The notes under the pieces are model-generated. The model searched no databases and was not told the DNA's origin. It was given only the letters and a program-made list of their open reading frames with translations. A stretch of DNA of 64,000 bases, from NCBI GenBank assembly GCA_038740895.1, contig JAVYLK010000003.1, positions 1-64,000 on the forward strand, read 5' to 3'. The position numbers and the translations under genes are program-made. The stretch comes from Caldarchaeum sp038740895. GTDB lineage: Archaea; Thermoproteota; Nitrososphaeria_A; Caldarchaeales; Caldarchaeaceae. The first letter of the stretch is position 1. Each line of letters opens with the position of its first letter. Positions 43,014 through 51,275 of the stretch are shown here, piece by piece.

Positions 43014-45272
43014 TTATCTACGTTGTTTGACGAGCCAGTAAACCCTTTCAGGCGTCATCGGGGCTTCTAGAGGCCTCACTCCGGCGGCGTCGTGGATTGC
43101 GTTGGCTATGGCTGGGGCGACCGATATTATGCCGATCTCCCCGATGCCCTTGGCTCCGAAGGGCCCCGAGTCTTCGTGGTCCTCCACGGGAACCGCCTCT
43201 ATGTCTGGGACGTCCTTAATCGAGGGTATGAGGTAGGTTGAGAAGTTGGTTGTTAGCAGCCGGCCTTCTCGAATTTTCACGTCTTCGAGGAGTGCGAAGC
43301 CAACACCCTGGGCTGCTGCTCCCTCCATCTGGCCTGTTAAGGTTTGAGGGTTGACCACTCGCCCTACGTCGGCTGCTGTCACTAATTTTTTCACAGACAC
43401 AGCTCCGGTCAAAGTGTTGAGCTCGACAAGCACGAGGGTTGCCCCGAACATGTAGAAGAGATGCGGGATCTCGAGAGACCCGGGAATAGGCTCTACTCGA
43501 GGAACTTCGTAGACCCCGATGACGCTCCTGCCGACCCCCGTTTTTTCAAGGACCTCAGCCACCCTGCTGAGAGGAATTTCCTGGCCTGTTGAAGTTCTCA
43601 CGGCTCCGTTGCGAAGGGAGATTTCGAAAGGCCTTCCGTAGTAGAGCTCCAGCCCCTTCTTCATGGCCTCAACCATAAGAGATGCAGCCTCTCTTAACGC
43701 GTTTCCGGCGAGAAACAGCTGGCGTGATGCTGAGGTCACGCTTGTGTCAGGGGTCTCGGCGGTGTCTGCGAACACGACCTCGATTTTGTCGATGCTTGTG
43801 TTCAGAGCCTCGGCGGCCAGCTGGGCTATTGCTTGGACAACTCCCTGACCTATTTCCGTGAAGCTGCCCTTGACGTTGAACCCTCCGTCCAGCCTAAGCT
43901 CAAGCCCTATGCTGCCCTTGTCTGGAAGAGCCCCGAGCGTGTAGCCCTTCATGGCCGCTGCAACGCCAACTCCACGCCTTATCCACGGAGCACTGGGTTC
44001 TTTCTTCAGCCTCTCCCTCTCCCTCCAGACTGGATGGTTCCTCAGGGCCTCGAGGCATTTTTTGACGCCGACGCTTCCAACCAGCTTGTTCCTGAAAACT
44101 CCGTAATCTCCTTTCTGGACGACGTTCAACAGCCTGAACTCCACAGGGTCGTACCCCAGCTCTTCCGCAAGCTGGTCAACCTGCTGCTCCATGGCGAAGT
44201 GGACTTGAGGAGCCCCGAAGCCTCTGAAAGCTGATGCGACCATGTTGTTTGTGTATACAAGCCAAGCCTTGATGTCTATGTTGGGTATTCTGTAAGGGCC
44301 GTTGCAGGTCTCCATGGCCACGTCAAGAACAGCAGGGCCTAGGGCTGCGTAAGCACCGGTGTCGTAAACTATCTCGACGCTGTTGGCTGTTAGCCTTCCG
44401 TCCGCCGACGCCCCCGTCTTCATCCTCACGACAGAAGAATGTCTCTTCGTGCCCGCCAAGGTCGACTCCTCCCTGCTCCACACAAGCCTAGCAGCCCTCC
44501 CTGTCTTCAGAGTGACGAGTGCAAGATGAATCTGCACAGATATGTCGTCTTTCCCGCCGAAAGCTCCGCCGACGTGAGGTATCACCACCCTCACCTTCTC
44601 GGGAGGCAGGTTTAGCGTGGAAACTATTTCGTGATGGTCTCTGTAGGGGGACTGGCCGCCGGCTACGACAGTTATCCTGCCCAGCTCATCTATGTAGGAG
44701 ACCCCGGCCTCGGTCTCGAGATATGCATGGCTCTGCGGATATGTTCTGTAAGTGTTCTCTACGACAACTTTTGACTGTCTAAAGCCTTTGTCTACATCGC
44801 CGAAAGCTATGCTTGTGCTTCTGCAGACGTTGCCGTTTTCATGTATCTTATAGCTTGAAGGCTTCATGGCCTCAGAAGGTTCTGAAACAACCGGTAAGGG
44901 CTCGTACTCCACCCTGATTTCCTCGAGGGCTTCCTCAGCCTCCTCCCTCGACTCCGCAGCGACAAGCGCCACCGGGTCTCCTATGTACCTTACCCGGTCG
45001 TCGCACAAGACCGGCCTGTCCTTGACGAACAATCCGTAGCGGTTGTTCGGAACGTCTCGGTGGGTAAACACTCCCACGACGCCGGGCATTCGAGCGGCCT
45101 TTGACACGTCTATCATGAGAATTCTTGCGTGTGGATACTTGCTTCGAAGAGTCGCGACCCAGAGACAATCAACGGGAAGCATGTCTGAGGCGAACTTGGT
45201 CTTCCCCGAGGCTTTTTCGTACGCGTCCCTTCTGGCTATTTGGCGACCGACCCACTTAGCTTCAACAGTCAT
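43014..45272 (-). CDS. Molybdenum hydroxylase large subunit L1
   Basis: 752 aa. Xanthine-dehydrogenase-family Mo subunit. Motifs: GGAFGGKDDIS, ASAFRGFGAPQVHFAME (the XDH-like loop), FTEIGQGVVQ (cofactor Gln) and KGIGEIGIISVAP (catalytic Glu). The active-site loop is XDH-like rather than CODH-like, so an aromatic heterocycle or aldehyde is more likely than CO. Starts inside the stop of the FAD-subunit gene (ATGA), last gene of the L2-S-M-L1 operon. Confidence 0.92.
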   Translation of the reverse strand: MTVEAKWVGRQIARRDAYEKASGKTKFASDMLPVDCLWVATLRSKYPHARILMIDVSKAARMPGVVGVFTHRDVPNNRYGLFVKDRPVLCDDRVRYIGDPVALVAAESREEAEEALEEIRVEYEPLPVVSEPSEAMKPSSYKIHENGNVCRSTSIAFGDVDKGFRQSKVVVENTYRTYPQSHAYLETEAGVSYIDELGRITVVAGGQSPYRDHHEIVSTLNLPPEKVRVVIPHVGGAFGGKDDISVQIHLALVTLKTGRAARLVWSREESTLAGTKRHSSVVRMKTGASADGRLTANSVEIVYDTGAYAALGPAVLDVAMETCNGPYRIPNIDIKAWLVYTNNMVASAFRGFGAPQVHFAMEQQVDQLAEELGYDPVEFRLLNVVQKGDYGVFRNKLVGSVGVKKCLEALRNHPVWRERERLKKEPSAPWIRRGVGVAAAMKGYTLGALPDKGSIGLELRLDGGFNVKGSFTEIGQGVVQAIAQLAAEALNTSIDKIEVVFADTAETPDTSVTSASRQLFLAGNALREAASLMVEAMKKGLELYYGRPFEISLRNGAVRTSTGQEIPLSRVAEVLEKTGVGRSVIGVYEVPRVEPIPGSLEIPHLFYMFGATLVLVELNTLTGAVSVKKLVTAADVGRVVNPQTLTGQMEGAAAQGVGFALLEDVKIREGRLLTTNFSTYLIPSIKDVPDIEAVPVEDHEDSGPFGAKGIGEIGIISVAPAIANAIHDAAGVRPLEAPMTPERVYWLVKQRR

Positions 45273-46147
45273 CGTCCAACCAGCTCCGCGAGAGACCTCA
45301 GGGTCATGTAGACATAGTTCGTGGCGAGCTCACGCCTGTAAGCAGCCGAGCCCCTAACGTCGTCGATGGGTTTTATAGACTGCTGGACGGCCTCAGCCGC
45401 CCTGATAACGGTCTCCTTGTCGAGCCTTCCTCCTTTCAGAATCTCCTCCGTTTTCTCAGCCCTTACAACCGTCGGCGCCACAGCGCCCAGAGCAACTCTC
45501 GCATCAGAGACAGTACCCGATGTTTCATCCCACTCGATTAGGACAGCTCCGTTGACCACAGCTATGGCGTCTCCCTGCCTGAGCCCGTGCTTGAAGAACT
45601 TCCCGTAGTGAGAGTTTGTGAGCTGGTCGAAAAAAACCTCGACAAGCAGCTCGTCAGGCCTGAGGTCAAGCTTCTTGTAGCCCTTGTAAAACTCTCTTAC
45701 GGCAACCGTTCTAGAGGAGCTTCTGCTTCTCAGACGGAGATTCGCCTCTAGAACGTACAGGGCTGGAAGCGAGTCGGCTGCGGGCGATGCGTTGATTATG
45801 TTGCCTGCTATGGTTGCCTTGTTGAGGATCTGTGTTGAGCCTATAGTCGAGCATGCTTCGGCGAGGACGGGGGCGGCTCTCTGTATTATTGGGGATTTGA
45901 CTATTGACGAGAAATCAGTCAGAGCTCCAATCTTGACGACCGCGTTGTCGAGCCTTATGTACCGGAGCTCGTCCAGCCCGTAGATGTTAAGAAGGTCTGT
46001 CTTTTCCACCACGCCGTGCTTCATCTGGACGACGAGGTCCGTTCCTCCAGCCAGGACCCTTACACTACCGGCTCTCTCGCCCAGAAGATGCAGAGCTTCT
46101 TCGACGGTCTCGGCCGTCAGAACTTCAACGTCTGCGAGTGAACGCAT
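45269..46147 (-). CDS. Molybdenum hydroxylase FAD subunit (medium, CoxM-type)
   Basis: 292 aa. FAD-binding PCMH fold: VRVLAGGTDLVVQMKHG and TIGSTQILNKATIAGNIINASPAA (signature AGN..NASPAAD). CO-dehydrogenase-flavoprotein C-terminal region near ALGAVAPTVVRAEKTEE. It passes electrons from the FeS subunit to an acceptor. Three nt from coxS-type gene, overlapping L1. Confidence 0.94.
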   Translation of the reverse strand: MRSLADVEVLTAETVEEALHLLGERAGSVRVLAGGTDLVVQMKHGVVEKTDLLNIYGLDELRYIRLDNAVVKIGALTDFSSIVKSPIIQRAAPVLAEACSTIGSTQILNKATIAGNIINASPAADSLPALYVLEANLRLRSRSSSRTVAVREFYKGYKKLDLRPDELLVEVFFDQLTNSHYGKFFKHGLRQGDAIAVVNGAVLIEWDETSGTVSDARVALGAVAPTVVRAEKTEEILKGGRLDKETVIRAAEAVQQSIKPIDDVRGSAAYRRELATNYVYMTLRSLAELVGR

Positions 46148-46150
46148 AGG

Positions 46151-46618
46151 CTAAACACCAGCCGCAGCCTTCACCGCCTTGACTATCTTGACGTAGCCCG
46201 TGCATCGGCAGAGGTTCCCCCTTAAACTCTCCCTAATTTCATCCGTCGAGGGCTTAGGGTTCTTCCTCAGAAGGTCTTCCGTAGCCATCACCAGGCCCGG
46301 CGTGCAGTAGCCGCACTGGACCGCTCCCTCGGACGCGAACGCGTTGATGACCCTTGAGTCCGCTCCCTCAACCGTGAAAACCTCCCTCCCCTGAACCTGA
46401 GCCGTTAGCGTAAGGCATGAATGCACGGCTCTCCCGTCCAGCAGAACGGTGCAGGCTCCGCAGTCCCCGCTGCTGCATCCATCCTTAGTTCCAGTAAGCC
46501 TGAGAACGTACCTAAGAGTCTCAAGCAGGGTGTATGCGGGCGGGGCTTTTACGGTGACGGGTTGGCCGTTGAGCTTGAATGAGAACTCACGGACAACACG
46601 GCTGCCTGTCATCGTCAT
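46151..46618 (-). CDS. Molybdenum hydroxylase 2Fe-2S subunit (small, CoxS-type)
   Basis: 155 aa. Two [2Fe-2S] clusters: plant-ferredoxin-type GCSSGDCGACTVLLDG with C-terminal-fold CGYCTPG and CRCTGY. Length and motif order are standard. Only FeS subunit in the window, so it may serve three large subunits (L1, L2, L3). It lies 30 nt downstream of L2. Confidence 0.95.
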   Translation of the reverse strand: MTMTGSRVVREFSFKLNGQPVTVKAPPAYTLLETLRYVLRLTGTKDGCSSGDCGACTVLLDGRAVHSCLTLTAQVQGREVFTVEGADSRVINAFASEGAVQCGYCTPGLVMATEDLLRKNPKPSTDEIRESLRGNLCRCTGYVKIVKAVKAAAGV

Positions 46619-46648
46619 AGTTGCTTCTGTGTTGCTTATAGCTGTATT

Positions 46649-48913
46649 TCATCGACTACGAGCATTTAAAACCGACCAAACTCTGAAGGGGGTTAAAGGT
46701 GTTTCGTCGACCGGTTTTCCGATAGCATCCTCGACTGCGTTGACGATGGCCTGCGTGAGCCCGATAGTAGACGCCTCGCCCACGCCCTTCGCCTTCAGCG
46801 GGTTTCTGGCAGGAGTTACCGTTCTTTCAGCCACTATTTCCGGAATCTCGACTGAAGTGGGCATCAAGTAGTCTGCGAAGCTCGAGACCAGAGGAGACCC
46901 GTCCTCGCCGAACTCGAGGCTTTCATAAAGAGCCTGGCCTATGGCCTGCGCAGCCCCTCCGACCACCTGCCCCTCGACAAGCAAGGGGTTGACGACCTCT
47001 CCGCAGTCGTTGACCATCACAACCCTGCGTAGTAAGACTCTGCCCGTCTCCGGGTCTACTTCTACGATTGCGAGGTGCGCTCCGAACGGGTAGGTTAGCT
47101 CTGGGACGTAGTGTTCCAGCGCCTCAAGCCCCGGCTCCATGTTTTCAGGAAGGCTGTCGGGGTCGTAAGCAGCCTCGGCAACATCCTTGACGTATACTTT
47201 CCTGCTAGGGTCGTCCTTCACCATGAACGCTCCTCCTTCAAAAATAAGGTCTTCAGAACGGCACTCCAGCATGTGGGCGGCTATACGGGTCATCTTCTCA
47301 CGCACTCTCATGCAGGCCTTGAGGACAGCGTTTCCGCCCGACGGAAGAGTCCAGCTTCCCGCCGTGCCGCTGCCTGGAGGGCCTAACGCTGTGTCGCTGT
47401 GCACGACCGTTATCCTTTCGACTGGCACTCCCAGCGTGTCAGACACAATCTGGGCGAAGGCTGTTTCGTCTCCTTGCCCGTGCGGCGACGTTCCGCTGTA
47501 AACGTGCACGGATCCGTCAGGCTCGACTCTCACGTAGGCTGGTTGTTGTAGGAAGTTGCAGACCTCGACGTAAGTTGAGATGCCTATCCCTAGGTAGCGA
47601 CCCGTAGACCGCATCAAACGCTGCTGCTTTCTCAGCTCGCCATAGTTCGAGATGTTTAGAAGTTTGTCTAAGGCCTTTTCGTAGTCTCCCGTGTCGTATG
47701 TAGAGCCGACTCCGTTGTTGTACGGGAAATCCTCCGGCTTGATGAAGTTAGTTTTTCTGACCTCCGCAGGGTCCAGGCCTAGTTTAGACGCCAGCCTGTC
47801 GACGGCCCTTTCTATAAAGTAAGATGCTTCAGGCCTTCCAGCACCCCTGTACGGCGCAACTGGAGTTTTGTTGGTGTAGACACCCAACGCCTTGACCAGC
47901 ACGTTTCTTATCTTGTAGCAGCCGGTCATCATTCTCAAGACACTCGACGACATGTTTCTCGAATAGATGTAGGAATATGCTCCCATGTCAGCCGTGGTCT
48001 CAGCCTTCAGCCCTAGTATCCTGCCATCACGGGAGGCAGCTATCTCAATCCTGCCCTGCATACTCCGACCATGGCTTGTTGCCGTGAAGTTCTCCGTCCT
48101 CGTCTCAAACCAAGCCACGGGTCTGCGGAGTTTTTTAGAGAGAATCGACGCTAGCAAGTCCTCGGGGTAGATGTTCAGCTTCGAGCCAAAGCCTCCGCCG
48201 ACATCAGGCGCAATCACTCTTACAGAGTTCTGGCCGACGCCGAGCTTGTAGGCGATGAACTCTCTTACCTTGTGAGGGTTCTGTGATGAGACGTAGAGTG
48301 TGTAGAAGTCGGTTGAGGGGTTGTATGAAGCCACAACACCCCTCGTTTCCATCGAGGCAGGCGCGAGCCTCTGTATCTTAAAACTAGCCGAGACCACTTC
48401 ATCGGCTTTTCTGAAAGCTTCGTCGACGTCGCCGACCTGCCTGGACATTCTAAAGTAGATGTTGGAGCTTAAATGGTCGTGGATTAGGGGAGCGCCGGGG
48501 GATAAGGCTTCTTCGGGAGTCATAACCGCTTTCAACGGCTCGTAAACAACCTCCACTTCCTCGGCCGCGTCAACCCCTCTTGCGTATGACTCGGACACGA
48601 CGACGGCAACAGGCTCGCCGACGTATCTTGCCTTCCGGTCGGCTAGAATTTTTTGATGAACCGGGTAGGCGTTCTCCGTTGCTTCCTCGGCATCAATCTC
48701 GATAGGCTCAAAGTCTCTGTGGGTGTACGCCGCCAAAACACCATGCTTGACGGCCTTGCTTACGTCAACTTCCTTTATCCATGCGTGGGCGTACCTGCTT
48801 CTGACTACGTGCATGTAAACCATGCCCGGCAGTTTAAGGTCCGAGACATAAGTTGCCAGGCCTTGGAGAAACTTCCTGTCGTTAATTCTTTTCAGAGGCT
48901 TTCCAACCAGCAT
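46649..48913 (-). CDS. Molybdenum hydroxylase large subunit L2 (form II CoxL-like)
   Basis: 754 aa from ATG 48913 (a TTG precedes it). Motifs: DVGGGFGSKLNIYPED, VAPYRGAGRPEASYF (the AYRGAGR loop of form II CoxL-like enzymes), SPHGQGDETAF (cofactor Gln) and KGVGEASTIG (catalytic Glu). Form I CO dehydrogenase would carry AYXCSFR, so CO is not the expected substrate. First gene of the L2-S-M-L1 operon, with a TATA inside a palindrome at 48932-48947. Confidence 0.93.
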   Translation of the reverse strand: MLVGKPLKRINDRKFLQGLATYVSDLKLPGMVYMHVVRSRYAHAWIKEVDVSKAVKHGVLAAYTHRDFEPIEIDAEEATENAYPVHQKILADRKARYVGEPVAVVVSESYARGVDAAEEVEVVYEPLKAVMTPEEALSPGAPLIHDHLSSNIYFRMSRQVGDVDEAFRKADEVVSASFKIQRLAPASMETRGVVASYNPSTDFYTLYVSSQNPHKVREFIAYKLGVGQNSVRVIAPDVGGGFGSKLNIYPEDLLASILSKKLRRPVAWFETRTENFTATSHGRSMQGRIEIAASRDGRILGLKAETTADMGAYSYIYSRNMSSSVLRMMTGCYKIRNVLVKALGVYTNKTPVAPYRGAGRPEASYFIERAVDRLASKLGLDPAEVRKTNFIKPEDFPYNNGVGSTYDTGDYEKALDKLLNISNYGELRKQQRLMRSTGRYLGIGISTYVEVCNFLQQPAYVRVEPDGSVHVYSGTSPHGQGDETAFAQIVSDTLGVPVERITVVHSDTALGPPGSGTAGSWTLPSGGNAVLKACMRVREKMTRIAAHMLECRSEDLIFEGGAFMVKDDPSRKVYVKDVAEAAYDPDSLPENMEPGLEALEHYVPELTYPFGAHLAIVEVDPETGRVLLRRVVMVNDCGEVVNPLLVEGQVVGGAAQAIGQALYESLEFGEDGSPLVSSFADYLMPTSVEIPEIVAERTVTPARNPLKAKGVGEASTIGLTQAIVNAVEDAIGKPVDETPLTPFRVWSVLNARSR

Positions 48914-48931
48914 CAACTAAAGCTGGTTAGG

Positions 48932-48947
48932 CATGTTAAAAAACATG
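48932..48947 (-). promoter_or_regulatory. Palindrome overlapping the TATA box of the Mo-hydroxylase operon
   Basis: CATGTT-AAAA-AACATG, a perfect 6-bp inverted repeat with a 4-bp AT spacer, whose centre is ~26 nt from ATG 48913. The TATA-like centre lies in the dyad, so a repressor bound here would block transcription. Confidence 0.45.
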
Positions 48948-49472
48948 TCATCCACCAGGCTTGCGTGCGAACTCTGCCGCCTCCGCCTCAACAGGCTTGC
49001 TGAACAGTCTTCTGCAGAACTCGATGTTGCTCAGAGCTATGACCGCCGAGTCCACCACCTCTGGACAATGGTCTTCCAACGCCTTGATCAAATCATCCCA
49101 GCAGTCGGCCCTGCCTATAACTCCCAAGGCTATAGCCGATTCGTGGCGTACAATTGGATGCGGGTCGTGCTTCATCGACTCCACCAAGTAGGGTATGGCT
49201 TCCCTGAAGCCAAGCTGGCCTAGGCTGTAGGCAGCTTCGTGCCTGACGATAGGGTTTTCGTCGTGAAGCAGGACATCAGCAAGCTCTTCGATGAAACCCC
49301 TTCCTCCCAGCTCTGCTAAAATACATGTTGCTCTAGCCCGAACCGTGAAGTCTTCATGCTTGAGAAGAGTTTTGAAGAACTCCGCATCCCTCGCCCTATA
49401 CCTCTCTTCCATCTGGAAGAATAGGCCTATCCTCTCCTCCGGTATTTTCACAGGGAACCCGCTCAAAAACAC
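48948..49472 (-). CDS. HEAT-repeat protein, half-size deoxyhypusine hydroxylase-like
   Basis: 174 aa from GTG 49472. The frame opens at ATG 49508, but the TATA at 49509-49514 adjoins it, so an internal start is likelier; ATG 49412 is another option. PBS-lyase-type HEAT repeats carry HE pairs at H78-E79 (VRHEAAYSLGQLG) and H110-E111 (VRHESAIALGVIG), spaced 32 residues, plus KHEDF at H39-E40. The stretch resembles one half of eukaryotic DOHH, whose di-iron site uses HE pairs from both halves. A dimer could rebuild it; a generic HEAT scaffold is the alternative. Confidence 0.75.
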   Translation of the reverse strand: MFLSGFPVKIPEERIGLFFQMEERYRARDAEFFKTLLKHEDFTVRARATCILAELGGRGFIEELADVLLHDENPIVRHEAAYSLGQLGFREAIPYLVESMKHDPHPIVRHESAIALGVIGRADCWDDLIKALEDHCPEVVDSAVIALSNIEFCRRLFSKPVEAEAAEFARKPGG

Positions 49473-49502
49473 TTGATAAAAAGCTTGCGTCGTGAAGAGG
49501 AT

Positions 49503-49517
49503 AAACATATTTAAAAA
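49503..49517. promoter_or_regulatory. Shared divergent TATA region (HEAT gene / MoaD-like gene)
   Basis: ATATTTAAA-type core. Rightward it lies ~27 nt before TTG 49538 (leaderless); leftward it predicts a start near 49486, upstream of GTG 49472. Confidence 0.5.
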
Positions 49518-49537
49518 AAGACACTAATCAAGACACG

Positions 49538-49825
49538 TTGAGGGTTGAGTTGTTCGGGCCTCTAAGGTCCGCCGCGGGGTTGAGGGAGTTGAGTCTGAAG
49601 GTTGAGGGGAGGTTGAGGCTTAGGGAGGTTCTCGGTCTTCTGGACGAGAGAGTTAGACGGCATGTCGTCGACGACCATGGGAACCCTCAGCCGGGTGTGC
49701 TCATCCTCGTAAACGGCGCCGACGTTCGTTATATGTCCTGGCTTGACACGGAGATTGGAGACGAGGACGTTCTCAGCCTGATACCTTCAATACATGGTGG
49801 TTGGGATGCGTGTAGTTCACGCTAG
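49538..49825 (+). CDS. MoaD/ThiS-like beta-grasp protein with a tail after Gly-Gly
   Basis: 95 aa, TTG start. MoaD-like opening VELFGPLRSAAG and the terminal beta-grasp strand DEDVLSLIPSIHGG with the diglycine at residues 87-88. Seven residues (WDACSSR) follow it, in the stretch overlapping Cgi121. Sulfur carriers and ubiquitin-like proteins need a free C-terminal GG, so either the tail is trimmed or this protein is not a carrier. It could serve molybdopterin synthesis for the three Mo hydroxylases. Confidence 0.8.
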   Translation: MRVELFGPLRSAAGLRELSLKVEGRLRLREVLGLLDERVRRHVVDDHGNPQPGVLILVNGADVRYMSWLDTEIGDEDVLSLIPSIHGGWDACSSR

Positions 49826-50339
49826 GGGGTTTTACTGCGCTGCCGGGGTCTTGGAGCTGATCAACACCTCCCCAGCCGAGCTCGTGGAGAAAGTTCTGAG
49901 GTCATTCGAAAACACGCAGCTTATAGACCCAGATGTTATTCTGGACTGGGATGTCTTCGACGCAGCTTTTCTCAACGCCGTAATCGTTCACGGAACGCCC
50001 TATCAGAGAGCCAAGTCGGTTTCAAACGAGGTTTTGCTGAAGCTTGCGGCCACGACTCAGCTGGATGAAGCCATTCGACGGGTAGGGCTCAAGGACACGA
50101 GTAAAAGAGCTGTCCTCTTCACGATAAGCAGAAGCGAGACTCAAGCCGTGCAGACGGCCTTGAAAGTTGCTGAACTGGCGGGAAGGCTTCTGGACCTTCC
50201 TTCTGATGAGGGGAAGACAGAGCTGCTGATGGTCTTCTACGGCATAGAGGAGAAGCAGCTGAGCGCCGTGCAGGCTGAGAACAGGGAGAAAGCCGTCAAG
50301 ATGATGATTATGCAGAGGATGGCGGAAACCCTCCTCTAG
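49806..50339 (+). CDS. cgi121: KEOPS subunit Cgi121
   Basis: 177 aa from ATG 49806; ATG 49794 is an alternative. Cgi121 binds the tRNA 3' end and Bud32 in the KEOPS complex that makes t6A37. Recognised by HGTPYQRAKSVSNEVLLKLAATT then QLDEAIRRVGL and AVLFTI. Adjacent to tsaC, the enzyme supplying threonylcarbamoyl-AMP, which supports the call. Overlaps the MoaD-like gene by 20 nt and tsaC's end by 4 nt. Confidence 0.75.
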   Translation: MRVVHARGFYCAAGVLELINTSPAELVEKVLRSFENTQLIDPDVILDWDVFDAAFLNAVIVHGTPYQRAKSVSNEVLLKLAATTQLDEAIRRVGLKDTSKRAVLFTISRSETQAVQTALKVAELAGRLLDLPSDEGKTELLMVFYGIEEKQLSAVQAENREKAVKMMIMQRMAETLL

Positions 50340-50947
50340 CTCTCAAGCCTCGAGCGGATCTCTTCAAGGCTCCAAGCACCCTCCCTCACGACCCTGACCT
50401 CTCCATCAACAAGCTCAATCACTGTTGAAGGTTTTCCGTAAAGTGTCCGGCCGCCGTCAACCACGCAGTCAACCAGTTTGATTATCTCGGGCTCGACCAA
50501 GCCCAGAGACGTCGCTGCAGGCTTTCCGGAGATGTTGGCGCTTGTTCCGAGTAGTGGGGTGTTGGACTTCTGGATCAACGTCAATGCTACGGCGTTCGCC
50601 GGCATCCTCACCCCGACCGTGGGTTTCCCCGCCGTCACAACGGGAGGAAGCTGAGGCGCCTTCTCCATGATGATAGTGACTGGGCCGGGCCAAAGCCTAT
50701 AGCAAGCTTCCACCTCATGCTCGTTGGGCCTAGCCACTTCGTCCAGCTGGTCGAAGTCTGAGACCAAGACCGGCGACGGCTTTTCTTCACGCCGCTTAAT
50801 CGTCTTCACCCTCTCAACGGCTTCGGCGTCAAAGACCCTGCATCCAATCCCGTACACGGTCTCGGTGGGGTAGACAACCACGCCCCCCCTCGCCACCGCC
50901 TCTGCGGCTTTAGCTACCGCCTTATGGAGCTTTAGCCTCAACTTCAT
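50336..50947 (-). CDS. tsaC: L-threonylcarbamoyladenylate synthase (TsaC/YrdC-type)
   Basis: 203 aa; YrdC domain only, without the Sua5 C-terminal domain. Makes threonylcarbamoyl-AMP from Thr, bicarbonate and ATP for t6A. Motifs: GGVVVYPTETVYGIGC, KRREEKPSPVLVSD (KxR and SxN-type loop), YRLWPGPVTIIME and GTSANISGKPA. It overlaps the preceding zinc-protein gene by 26 nt. Confidence 0.95.
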   Translation of the reverse strand: MKLRLKLHKAVAKAAEAVARGGVVVYPTETVYGIGCRVFDAEAVERVKTIKRREEKPSPVLVSDFDQLDEVARPNEHEVEACYRLWPGPVTIIMEKAPQLPPVVTAGKPTVGVRMPANAVALTLIQKSNTPLLGTSANISGKPAATSLGLVEPEIIKLVDCVVDGGRTLYGKPSTVIELVDGEVRVVREGAWSLEEIRSRLES

Positions 50948-51266
50948 GCCTCACGACTACGATCTTCGACAAATGGTTCATATGGCACGGCGGGCCGTCC
51001 TCAAGCCAGCTGTAGTAGGGGTACAGGCACGGGCCTGAAGGCCCCACATGCATGCACTTAACCTTCACACCTTTAGCCATGCGTGTGTACGTGCTTACGC
51101 CGCAGAAGGGGCATGGAGATTCACCGGCCCTCAGGTAGACATGGCTTTCCTTGTCGTTGCCGCACGCAACCCACGTCCCCAACTCATGGCCCTTCGAACA
51201 CCGGGCTATCTCCATTCTCAGAAGCACGTAGGCAACCGATTCACCGCAAACCCGGCACGACACCAT
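50922..51266 (-). CDS. Cysteine-rich zinc-binding protein
   Basis: About 114 aa from ATG 51266 (frame opens at TTG 51272). CRVCGES with CSKGHELG forms one likely zinc site; CPFCGVS with later Cys/His (CMHVGPSGPCLYPY and PCHMNH) another. No further identity. It lies between ilvE (3-nt gap from TTG) and tsaC, so these three are probably one transcript. A translation or tRNA-related role is possible from context only. Confidence 0.7.
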   Translation of the reverse strand: MVSCRVCGESVAYVLLRMEIARCSKGHELGTWVACGNDKESHVYLRAGESPCPFCGVSTYTRMAKGVKVKCMHVGPSGPCLYPYYSWLEDGPPCHMNHLSKIVVVRHEVEAKAP

Positions 51267-51275
51267 AAGCAATCA

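Noticed and set aside
43014..48913. Aerobic carbon monoxide dehydrogenase
   Set aside because: Neither large subunit carries the AYXCSFR active-site loop of form I CO dehydrogenase.
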